From Raphanus sativus (lineage: Eukaryota; Streptophyta; Magnoliopsida; Brassicales; Brassicaceae): a DNA stretch of 64,000 bases. The notes beneath the pieces were generated by a model. It saw only the letters and a list, made by a program, of their open reading frames with translations, was not told the origin of the DNA and did no database searches. Where the stretch lies: positions 28,867,643 through 28,931,642 of the forward strand of contig NC_079516.1 in assembly GCF_000801105.2 (NCBI RefSeq), in the 5' to 3' direction. Position numbers and translations under genes: made by a program. Shown here piece by piece: positions 22,131-31,151 of this stretch. How positions within the stretch are numbered: the first letter of the stretch is position 1; each line of letters opens with the position of its first letter.

Positions 22131-23525
22131 TAATTATGTACGGAGGTACGTCTTAACAGAAAATAGGAGAGAAGAAATTTTAAGAAAAATAATAAACTCA
22201 TTAGGATCATTTTCTCCTACTTGATGAGAAAGTAAATATATTTATTTTTATCAAAAAGTAAATATATTTATTTATTTAATATGACAACTATATTTTCTAT
22301 TATTAAATAAGTTTAAACTAGCTACAATTTATTTTTATAACTATGGGAAAATACTCCCTCTGTCCCATTATATAAGAGGTTTTAGGAGTTTTTTATGTTC
22401 CAAAATATAAGATGTTAAACCGTGACAGATTCGCTCCGTTCTAACTTTTGTTATCAATAGCGTTACCAAACACTACAGTAGTTACTCTCAGCTTTTTCAC
22501 GCCACTTTATATAACAGATTTACACTATTTTTAACCGTTTATCACTTCCGTTAATTACTAAATATTTTTTTTTTAAGTTCGTTCACCAATCGGACAAATA
22601 AACATTTTATATTATTAACAATACTACACGCTATAATTTAACAATATATATTAAAGTCATTTGCTAGAGTCATTTATTAAAGAATACATATGTGTAAGTT
22701 TTTAAATTATATAATGTGGAATATATATGTTTAAAATATATCTATTACTTCAGATGGACCTTCTTTATTAGCTGGCTTGATTTTTCTTTAAATGGGTTAT
22801 TTTTGGTAGACTAAATCCGATTTAAATTTAAAGGAGGAAATGTACTTCTTAATTCACGTTCTACAGTTTGGAAAACCATAATTAAAGCAAAAAAAAAAAT
22901 TAAGGAGGTTGTACACTATAGGATACAAAAGAAAAACCAAATATAGACCAAACCAAGTCTGGCGTTAAGCCAAGTTAAGATAGCCAGGCTGGTTTTGGAT
23001 TTAAATAATTTTGCATGACTTTAAAAATATATTTTGAAGTCATTTGTTAAAGTCATTTATTAAAGAGTATAATGTGGAATATGTATATCTTTTACTTTTT
23101 AGCCAAGCTTCGGAAAAAGCTTTGTTGGTGCGTACGTTTGTATTATTGTTGGGAGATTGACCATATCAATCAAAACTAAATTTTTATTGATGGAAATTAC
23201 TAGTCAGTTTCTTCATTCGATTTACAGAAATACTCGTAATGGGAAACGAGATTTGATGGTCAATGGTTGATAATATAACTAAATTTATTAAATTATAAGT
23301 TCAATTGTAAAATGAGATTAGTTACAAAAAATCGTTTTGTGATATTGGTGGCAGTTTAAGATTCCCTCTTGAAGTTTTTCCCACCATTGTACCATCTTTT
23401 GAATTTCTGAAGTCTAACAATTCGAAAAGAAGACATATATTCTAAGGTTCGATGGATATTGACAATTTTCGGTGATAGTGTTGCCGTTTCTTCGATTCTT
23501 CTCATGAGTTATTGGAGAGGAGTAA

Positions 23526-23702
23526 ATGTGTGAAAGAACAACACTACACGTGGGTTCTCTAAGGAGCTCTAACATCTGGACTAAAATTACTGGATGCCAT
23601 AGTGATTGTATCTCGGGGTCGCAAATAAAGGTTTATCCAAGGTTCCTTGTATCGCCTCAGCATCTTTTCCGCACAGGAGAAGATGGAGATCTCTTGTTTT
23701 GA
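23526..23702 (+). CDS. Small conserved frame in the module, left arm
   Basis: 58 codons, MCERTTLHVGSLRSSNIW... ending GEDGDLLF, TGA. The same frame, with only scattered substitutions, is open in the right arm (26531 upward, minus) but frameshifted in the copy at 11932. It has a Cys-His segment (GCHSDC) but no family I recognise. It is probably a fragment of a larger ancestral gene carried in the duplicated module. Only low-level evidence that it is expressed or functional. Confidence 0.3.
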   Translation: MCERTTLHVGSLRSSNIWTKITGCHSDCISGSQIKVYPRFLVSPQHLFRTGEDGDLLF

Positions 23703-24084
23703 GATTGGGAGTCGAAGTTTTTAAATCATACGACAATTAGGATAAATTTTACAAATCTATAATGGTATCCCAATAGACAGCCTAAAACCATCAATTTTTT
23801 TTGTGTTGTATGGACAACTTAGAACTTATCTTTTTGTTATCTTTGGTTGATATTCGAATAAAACCTTTAAATTTTCATTCCTTTGTATTTTACTGGGCAA
23901 GTTTAAGCTGGTTATTCTATTTTAATTTAAGATGACAAGAAAAAATTGAGATTAGTTTGCCCTTTTACAAAGCGATAAAAAAAATTATATAGTAATGAAT
24001 AATGATTACATCATTCATGTGATGTAAGCATTTTATAAAAATAATACACGCTAACCCTTCGTACCATTGACCTTTCTAATGAAA

Positions 24085-24100
24085 AGTCTATATAAGAAGG
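24085..24100 (+). promoter_or_regulatory. TATA region of glycine-rich gene C
   Basis: GTCTATATAAGAAGG about 80 bases before the ATG at 24174, in the promoter block conserved with copies B and D. Confidence 0.6.
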
Positions 24101-24173
24101 TGGTTTACATTCTTTCATTTCTCACGCTCAAAATATTCAAAACATAAAGAAGTTTCATTAAGATACACTATCA

Positions 24174-24305
24174 ATGGCAGCAAGAGGAGGAGGAGGCGGT
24201 GGTGGTGGTGGTGGTGGTGGTGGTGGTGGAGGAGGTGGTGGAGGTGGAGGTGGAGGTGGCGGAGGAGGGGGTGGTGGAGGTGGTGGTGGTGGTGGAGGAT
24301 GTTGA
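24174..24305 (+). CDS. Glycine-only small peptide, copy C
   Basis: 43 codons: MAAR, 38 consecutive glycines, Cys, TGA. Same start, end and promoter as copies B and D and exactly the same length as D, its partner in the other arm of the inverted repeat. The glycine codons alternate between GGT and GGA in a pattern different from B, so the tract has evolved by slippage while the frame and the final Cys stayed. The 3' flank at 24410-24590 is conserved. Unknown function; a transcribed short glycine-rich peptide or a neutral repeat are both possible. Confidence 0.5.
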   Translation: MAARGGGGGGGGGGGGGGGGGGGGGGGGGGGGGGGGGGGGGGC

Positions 24306-24779
24306 TGAGGAGGAGAAGCGCACATTTCTATTTTTTTCTCCAAATAATAAAATAGAAGTTTTATGTTCATAACTTTGAAGACAAACCCACTTTTCCGTTT
24401 TATTTCTTATTTTTACTTCTAAGTGTGTAGGAGTTGTGACTCCATAATTGTCAATTGAAATTAAAACATTGTTCTTGTGTTCTTACTAGTATAAAAGCAA
24501 ATAATAAGAAATTTTGTGTTGCTATAACTAAATTTTAAAACAAATCTGAGTGAATTGAAAATAAAACATTGTATTAATGGCTTGTGTATTGAAAGAGTTA
24601 TTCTTGAGTTCTTTTTTTTCTTTCTTTAATCTCAATATACCAATTTCAAATTTGTTACTTTCAATAGTTTACAAGTTAAGTTGGTATGTTAGTATATTAC
24701 TTTTGAGCCAATTAGGAACTCCACAATCCAATAAGGCAAAACAAATAGGAAAGGAGGAGACAAATTTCAGAGACATATC

Positions 24780-24962
24780 CATGAAGAATAAGCCACATAG
24801 AGGGATTGTTGAGGGCTTCCACTAGGTTCAAATAGTCAGATTCAAAGATCACTCTTTTATTCTCATATTGTCAAGGCAGTTCATTGTCCACGTGAGAGCA
24901 GCTGTTTCAGCTTCCAGTGGAGACAATAGCTTGGGAAAGCACTTTGCTCTAATCCAATGCAT
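24780..24962 (-). pseudogene. RNase H-like (RVT_3) domain fragment
   Basis: The minus strand reads LSPLEAETAALTWTMNCLDN, then after a one-base frameshift near 24857 continues IFESDYLNLVEALNNPS. The Glu in EAE and the Asp in ESD sit as in the catalytic core of the plant RVT_3 RNase H family, found in LINE-derived and domesticated plant proteins. Upstream His/Asp motifs and the C-terminus are missing. It spans the junction of the left arm and the loop of the inverted repeat, so the inverted duplication broke or copied through it. Confidence 0.6.
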
Positions 24963-25402
24963 ATCACTTACGTTGAGGTCAGAGATATGCATACAATCAC
25001 AATGAGTGATGAGAAACATGTGTTGAAATCGAACATAGAAAGTATAAGTAAAAAATAAAGAAGTCTGACAAATATTTGTCTCCTACGATAAATTATTGTT
25101 CGAAGATCGGCTAGCAATGTCAAAGGATTGTTAAGCTCGATCTAAATCTCTTTTTCTCAAATAAATCTAGGTCGGTAATATTTCTCTCTCCAGGTTGCTG
25201 CGTGTGTCTTTGGTGATGTATTTCCTCCATACAATTATCGTAGTCATTGTCTGTTTGTTTTGGTATCTATACGAAAACAATTAATAATATTTTTGTAGTT
25301 AAACACCATATCAATATTTCAGATAACTAAATTAAGTTACTCAAGTAGATGAAACTACTCTAGGTTGAAAAATATCAATAATGATTGAAATTATATCAAT
25401 AA
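24806..25402. other. Loop between inverted repeat arms
   Basis: About 600 bases: the RNase H fragment, then 25010-25235 matching 13230-13490, then 25255-25400, an inverted copy of 20155-20310. The loop is thus itself built from pieces found elsewhere in the window. Confidence 0.6.
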
Positions 25403-25902
25403 CAATCCCTCTATGTGGCTTATTCTTCATGGATATGTCTCTGAAATTTGTCTCCTCCTTTCCTATTTATTTTCTTTATTGGATTGTGGAGTTCCTAATT
25501 GGCTCAAAAGTAATATTCTAACATACCAACTTAGCTTGTAAACTATTGAAAGTAACAAATTTGAAATTGGTATATTTATATTAAAGAAAGAAAAAAGAAC
25601 TCAAGAATAACTCTTTCAATACACAAGCCATTAATACAATGTTTTATTTTCAATTCACTCAGATTTGTTTTAAAATTTAGTTATAGCAACACAAAATTTC
25701 TTATTATTTGCTTTTATACTAGTAAGAACACAAGAACAATGTTTTAATTTCACTTGACAATTATGGAGTCACAACTCCTACACACTTAGAAGTACAAATA
25801 AGATATAAAACGGAAAGTGGGTTTGTCCTCAAAGTTAAGAACATAAAACCACTATTTTATTATTTGGAGAAAAAAGATAGAAATGTGGGCTTCTCCTCCT
25901 CA

Positions 25903-26034
25903 TCAACATCCTCCACCACCACCACCTCCACCACCTCCTCCTCCGCCACCTCCACCTCCACCTCCACCACCTCCTCCTCCACCACCACCACCACCACCAC
26001 CACCGCCTCCTCCTCCTCCTCCTCTTGCTGCCAT
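25903..26034 (-). CDS. Glycine-only small peptide, copy D
   Basis: 43 codons on the minus strand: MAAR, 38 glycines, Cys, TGA, identical in length to copy C in the opposite arm. Promoter landmarks are present, including TCTATATAAGAAGG near 26110-26125 and TTTCTAATGAAAAG just upstream. C and D are divergent partners in a near-palindrome, so read-through transcripts from either promoter would carry sequence complementary to the other gene. That is an inference; no expression evidence is visible. Confidence 0.5.
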   Translation of the reverse strand: MAARGGGGGGGGGGGGGGGGGGGGGGGGGGGGGGGGGGGGGGC

Positions 26035-26530
26035 TGATAGTGTATCTTAATTAAACTTCTTTATGTTTTGAATATTTTGAGTATGAGAAATTAGAGAATG
26101 TAAACCTCCTTCTTATATAGACTTTTCATTAGAAAGGTTTCACTTTGAAACCTTGGTCAATGGTACGAAGGGTTAGCGTGTATTATTGTCATAAAATACT
26201 TACATCACATGAATGATGTAATCATTATTCATTACTATATAATTTTTTTATCGCTTTGTAAAAGGGCAAACTAATCTCAATTTTTTCTTGTCATCTTAAA
26301 TTAAAATAGAATAACCAGCTTAAACTTGCCTAATAAAATAAAAAGGAATGCAAATTTAAAGGTTTTATTCGAATGTCAACCAAAGATAACAAAAAAGATA
26401 AGTTCTAAGTTGTCCATTCGGCTACAACACAAAAAAAATTGACGGTTTTTGGCTGTCTATTCGGATACCATTCTAGATTTGTAAAATTTATCCTAATTGT
26501 CGTATGATTTAAAAACTTGGACTCCCAATC

Positions 26531-26710
26531 TCAAAACAAGAGATCTCCATCTTCTCCTGTGCGGAAAAGATGCTGAGGCGATACAAGGAACCTTGGATAA
26601 ACCTTTATTTGCGACCCCGAGAGACAATCACTATGACATCCAGTAATTCTAATCCAGATGTTAGAGCTCCTTAGCGAACCCACGTGTAGTGTTTTTCTAT
26701 CACCCATTTT
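26531..26710 (-). CDS. Small conserved frame in the module, right arm
   Basis: Minus-strand counterpart of 23526-23702: MGDRKTLHVGSLRSSNIW... ending GEDGDLLF and a stop. It can be extended upstream by an alternative ATG at 26752. No recognised family. Confidence 0.28.
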   Translation of the reverse strand, partial: KMGDRKTLHVGSLRSSNIWIRITGCHSDCLSGSQIKVYPRFLVSPQHLFRTGEDGDLLF

Positions 26711-27739
26711 CTCTTCTCCAATAACTCCTGAGAAGAATCGAAGAAATGGCAAAACTATCGCCGAAAATTGTCTATATCCATCAAACCTTAGAATATATGT
26801 CTTCTTTTCAAATTGTTAGACTTTAGAATTTAAAACAAATGGTACAAAGGTGGGAAAAAACTTCAAGAGGGAATCATAAAAAGCCACCAATATCACAAAA
26901 CGATTCTTTGTAACTAATCTCATTTTACAATTGAACTTATAAATTAATAAATTTAGTTATATTATCAACCATTGACCATCGAATATCGTTTCCCATTACG
27001 TGTATCTCTGTAAATCGAATGAAGAAACTGACTAGTAATTTCCATCAATATAAATTTAGTTTTGATTGATATGGTCAATCTCCCAACAATAATACAAACA
27101 TACACACCAACAAAGCTTTTTCCGAAGCTTGGCTAAAAAGTAAAAGATATACATATTCCACACTATATTCTTTAATAAATGACTTATAGCAAATGACTTC
27201 AAAATATATTTTTAAAGTCATGCAAAATTATTTAAATCCAAAACCAGCCTGGCTAATCCTGACTTGGCTTAACACCAGACTTGGTTTGTTCTACATTTGG
27301 TTTTTCTTTTGTATCCTATACTGTATAACTTCCTTAACTAGGGGTACTCCCCCCGCGCAAGCGCGGAGACGGAGATGTTGTTGCTGTATTAGAAAATTTT
27401 GTGTACAGGTTGTGTTTTCATTTACACACGCTGCCATGTCTACAATGCAATTTCTGTTGTGTGATATTGCATTCGAATCTATGTTTTTGTAACTGAAGCA
27501 TAGAAACTAAACTTTGTTTGTTGTTATCTACCATAACACATGAATCTGCAGGTAAAAGCATTCTCAATGTGAAGCTTTCAACTTTTTTGACTCTTTCACA
27601 ATTTTATTTCCCTCTCATTCCAGAAACTAAACATGAATGTAAAAACAAAACAAAAAAAGTAAACCCTGAATGCCACAGTTCAACTGCAATTCATACCATT
27701 GACTGAGACAGAACCTTAAGCAAAGCCAATTAACGGTTT

Positions 27740-27882
27740 AAATCGCACCACATGTTCTTTCACTTGGTCTCTGTGTTGGTGCTTGAGTAGAAGACCTGGA
27801 AGATTGGTCCCATGAGACTTCATTGGAAAAGGCATCATTGATTTCTTCAGTTCTTGAGTAGCTTTGTCCACTTCCACTCACC
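27740..27882 (-). pseudogene. Captured coding-like fragment, unidentified
   Basis: The minus strand reads VSGSGQSYSRTEEINDAFSN and continues Ser/Thr-rich to a stop near 27740, preceded by an AG that could be a splice acceptor. The composition looks like the C-terminal tail of a host protein. A second unidentified frame, KLKTMETLEKERIHRQRAVV, lies at about 28065-28205. Neither is assigned. Confidence 0.3.
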
Positions 27883-28582
27883 TGTTTACAAAGACCATAT
27901 CCATTACATTACATATAAATTGGCTCCTGTGGATTCATAAACTATTCTAAAGACTAACAGTGAGGTTTCATATATAAATACTTTTAGAGTCCATTATATA
28001 AAAGATGAGACTGTAATGAAAAAGAGAAGTGCCGGGAGAAACATAACTTCATGGGGGATTCATGTTTTTGGCGGAAGAGTTCCAGCAAGCCATCCCCAGA
28101 TGTTACCAGAGCTTTGTCTTTTGCCATTCATATTGGCGACAACAGCTCTCTGACGGTGGATGCGTTCCTTTTCAAGTGTTTCCATTGTCTTAAGCTTTTG
28201 TTTTACCTCTGCAACTCAACCTGCGAGCACATATAGATGTTCAGATATCAAACAGGAACTTACACTATGCTTTCAAATTGGAAAGAGAGGTAATATCCTA
28301 CATATCTCTAATTTGAAACACCTCGACTGTTCTGCTGCAAGTTGACTCCGCACAGACTGAACTTCCCATTACAAAAAACGCTTGCTATGACAAAACAACC
28401 TATGATGAAATTCTCTCAAACTCATGTCTCTTGCTTCAGAGTGAATCTTAAACCCATGAATATATATGAAATAAAACTATATCAATTTGGAAAGTCCAAG
28501 AAGACATGGAAACCTTTGTTTAGAGAGAATTAAAAAATACTACGAAGAATTAAGTAACGAAGCTAGGTTCGTTAAAACTCAC

Positions 28583-28962
28583 CTCTACTCCGCCAGATTC
28601 TTTGAGAGACTGAGATAACATGGCATGGCCTCTAGCAGTTGCTTGTGCTCTAGCCAGTATTGCTTCAGCCTCACCTTAATAATATTATCAAAGGATGATA
28701 TAAGAGTGGTATGAGCAATGGAAAAAAGATAGTTCCTTTGGCACCAAGTACTCATCAGTTTGTATATAGTGAAAGAATCAGAAAACGAAACTAAAGTTTC
28801 TTCTAATGAACATAACTAACAATGGACACAACGTTTTACTCTGAAGTATACTAACCCTGTGCTCGATTGACTTGGTCCATCTTTGCAGCTTCAGATGCCA
28901 ATATTACAGAACTTTCTTACCATCAGCAATGTTGATATGAGCCTGCCTTTATCCTGTTATAT
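28583..28962 (-). pseudogene. Captured exons of stomatin-like protein (SLP, band 7 family)
   Basis: Two exons with an intron between them. The first (28856-about 28962) reads RQAHINIADGK and, after one lost base, SSVILASEAAKMDQVNRAQ. The second (28583-28675) reads GEAEAILARAQATARGHAML and ends SLKESGGVE at a canonical GTGAGT donor. The glycine codon is split across the intron in matching phase. Together they match the C-terminal coiled-coil part of plant mitochondrial stomatin-like proteins, which scaffold inner-membrane complexes. The band 7 core and the exons after GGVE are missing, so no working protein can be made. Capture of genomic DNA, not cDNA, is shown by the retained intron. Confidence 0.8.
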
Positions 28963-28999
28963 ATAGTAAAGCGGCGTTAGCGACTGGAGCAGCTGGCGA

Positions 29000-29240
29000 A
29001 GACATATCTGAACAATGAATAACCTATGTTTAGTTTGAATATACTAAAAAAAAAAAAAATTCATAGACAAAGATAAAAAAACATGCACAAACGCTTACAT
29101 ATCTGAACAAAGAATAACCTGTGTGTAGATTGAATATAATAAAAACAATAATCTCATAGAAAAAAAAACATGAAGAAACGTTCTCATATCTGATCAAAGA
29201 ATAACCTGTGTTTACTTTCAATAAATTAAAAACCAATGAA
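29000..29240. repeat. Three tandem copies of about 90 bases in the Helitron
   Basis: Repeated landmarks ATATCTGAACAA(A/T)GAATAACCT and TTGAATATA-AAAA occur at about 29006, 29098 and 29187. Confidence 0.75.
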
Positions 29241-29267
29241 ATAAGTTCTAAGCAAAACTCACCAGTT

Positions 29268-29390
29268 CATCGAGAGGAGAATCGTTTCCCATGATCTCTC
29301 CATTCTTGTTGATGTTCCGGGAATCCCAGTGGCGGATAAGCCGACCAACAATCGACTGACCGTTCTTCCAAGGCGGAGGGAGTTGAAGGT
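29268..29390 (-). pseudogene. Captured exon resembling RPA1/DUF223 OB-fold protein
   Basis: The minus strand reads PPPWKNGQSIVGRLIRHWDS, then RNINKNGEIMG, ending at a GTGAGT donor. The W-x-G...RL-R-W-x-RN...GE-MG pattern resembles the N-terminal OB-fold of the large plant family of replication protein A-like/DUF223 proteins. It is only one exon. Whether it was captured separately from the SLP exons is not settled. Confidence 0.45.
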
Positions 29391-30739
29391 GGTGTATGCA
29401 GCGGCAGCGTTGGAGAGTGGAGCAGCTGCTAAGAAGTGAACGAAAGCTTAACTCGAGTAACTCTATATATAGAAGGCTTCAAAAGGCATTACGGGAGGTG
29501 GAATCGTCGCGCCTTCAGAGGACTTGCATAGAATCATAAAGATCTAGCAAAACAAATAACATCGCCGGAATAAGAATCGACAGAGACGAAGGAAAGAAGA
29601 GGCGACGATTGGCTAATTCTAAGCCAAGAGAAGTCAATAGTTCTGGGCCAAATCTATAATTAGCCCAATCATGAATCAGTCCAGTAAGCCCATATGTTAG
29701 AAAAAAAAACAGGAGATAGGACCCATTTACCTGCTGACGTGGCAGTTCAAGAGTGAAGACACTGTCCCATTATATTATAGATTTTTATTTTTTTTTGCTT
29801 AAATTATGGGTTTCCAAACTGTAGAACTTGAAATAAGTACATTTCCTCCTTTAAATTTAAACCAGATTTAGTCTACCAAAAAGTAACCCATTTAAAGAAA
29901 AATCAAGCCAGCTAATAAAGAAGGTCCATCTTAAGTAATAGATATATTTTTAAAAAATATATTCCACATTATATTATTTAAAAACTTACACATACGTATT
30001 ATTTAATAAATGGCTTTAGCAAATGACTTTAATATTATATATTGTTAAAGTATAGCATGTAGTATTGTTAATAATATAAAATTTTTATTTGTTCGATTGG
30101 TGAACGAACTTAAAACAAAATTATTTAGTAATTAACAGAAGTGATAAACAGTTACAAAATAGTGTAAATCTACTTATATAAAGTGGCATGAAAAAGATGA
30201 GAGTAACTACTGTAGTATTTGGTATTGCTATTGATAACAAAAAAGATAGAATGGAGCGAATCTGTCACGGTTTAACATCTTATATTTTTGAACATAAAAA
30301 ACTCCTAAAACCTCTTATATAATGGAACAGAGAGAGTATTTTCCTATAGTTATAAAAATAAATTGTAGTTAGTTTAAAATTGATTTAATAATAGAAAACA
30401 TACTTGTCATTTAAATATATAAATATATTTACTTTTTGATAAAAATAAATATATTTACTTTCTCATCAAGTAGAAGAAATTCATCCTAATGAGTTTATTG
30501 TTTTTCTTAAAATTTCTCCTCTCCCATTTTCTGTTAAAGACGTACCACCGTACAACGATAAAAATGCTTTCTGTTTAGTTGATCCAATGTTACATAATCT
30601 TTGTTGTTAATCTAAATTTTAGTAATCATTGTCTTTTTGTTTTGGTATCTATACGAAAACCATTAATAATATTTTTTAGTTAAACACCATATCAATATTT
30701 CAGATAACTAAATTAAGTTACTCAAGCAGCACTACTAAA

Positions 30740-30990
30740 AACTCGGCTGTAGCGACGGAACTTAGTGAAGAAAATATTTTCTCGTAAAATTACGTCGATT
30801 TTACGAGGACAATACGTGAAAAGACAAAAAAGTAAGTTCGTCGTTACACAACGACGAAATGGTTTCGTCGTAAAACAAACGTAAAGTGACGTGTGATTTA
30901 CGAGGAAAATGTATTTCGTCGAAGAGACGTAAAAATACGTGTGTTTTATGAGGAAAGTTATTACGAGTTTTTTGCAACTTTTTCTCGAGT
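30740..30990. repeat. CACTA 5' subterminal repeats
   Basis: Direct and inverted copies of TTTACGAGGA, TTTCGTCGTAAA and GACGTAAAAATACGTG, the presumed transposase-binding sites in this family. Confidence 0.75.
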
Positions 30991-31151
30991 CCATCTAATT
31001 TTCATTGACACACGTTTTTTTATTTTGTCTAACTACCTATATTTCTTTGTTAATTCGTAGTAAAATCTCACCTACCAATTTAGAAATTTTCCTATAAATA
31101 TGTCATTTGTACCACAAAAGAAAGAAATTTAAAAACGTGAAAGAAAAACAA

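Larger units (their letters stand above)
22137..24805 (+). repeat. Large inverted repeat, left arm
   Basis: About 2.67 kb that reads, inverted, at 25403-30557 once the 2444-bp Helitron there is removed (about 2.71 kb). Blocks are collinear throughout; in a sampled 90-base block (23543-23632) the arms are about 94% identical. The arm holds a module copy, a small open frame (23526-23702), glycine-rich gene C and its 3' flank. Confidence 0.85.
27338..29781 (-). mobile_element. Gene-capturing Helitron, 2444 bp
   Basis: Minus-strand Helitron. Its 5' end is TCTATAATATAATGGG (at 29781) and its 3' end is a perfect hairpin CCGCGCAAGCGCGG (27353-27366) followed by a spacer and CTAG (27338-27341). It sits between A and T exactly, and the uninterrupted left arm (22899|22900) is the empty site, so both ends are certain. 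It carries exon fragments of at least one host gene, a probable second one, and three tandem copies of a roughly 90-base unit at 29000-29240. No Rep/helicase gene, so it is non-autonomous. Confidence 0.92.
25403..30557 (-). repeat. Large inverted repeat, right arm (split by a Helitron)
   Basis: Inverted counterpart of 22137-24805, interrupted at 27338-29781 by a Helitron. Carries glycine-rich gene D, the small module frame and the GTTACCAAA/TTTGGTATTGC block at 30215. The repeat continues to 30729 and, past the CACTA element, at 51393-51589. Confidence 0.85.

Noticed and set aside
24158..24370. Proline-rich protein antisense to the glycine-rich gene C
   Set aside because: It is the antisense reading of the GGN tract (CCN gives Pro). 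The promoter and conserved start and stop are on the other strand.
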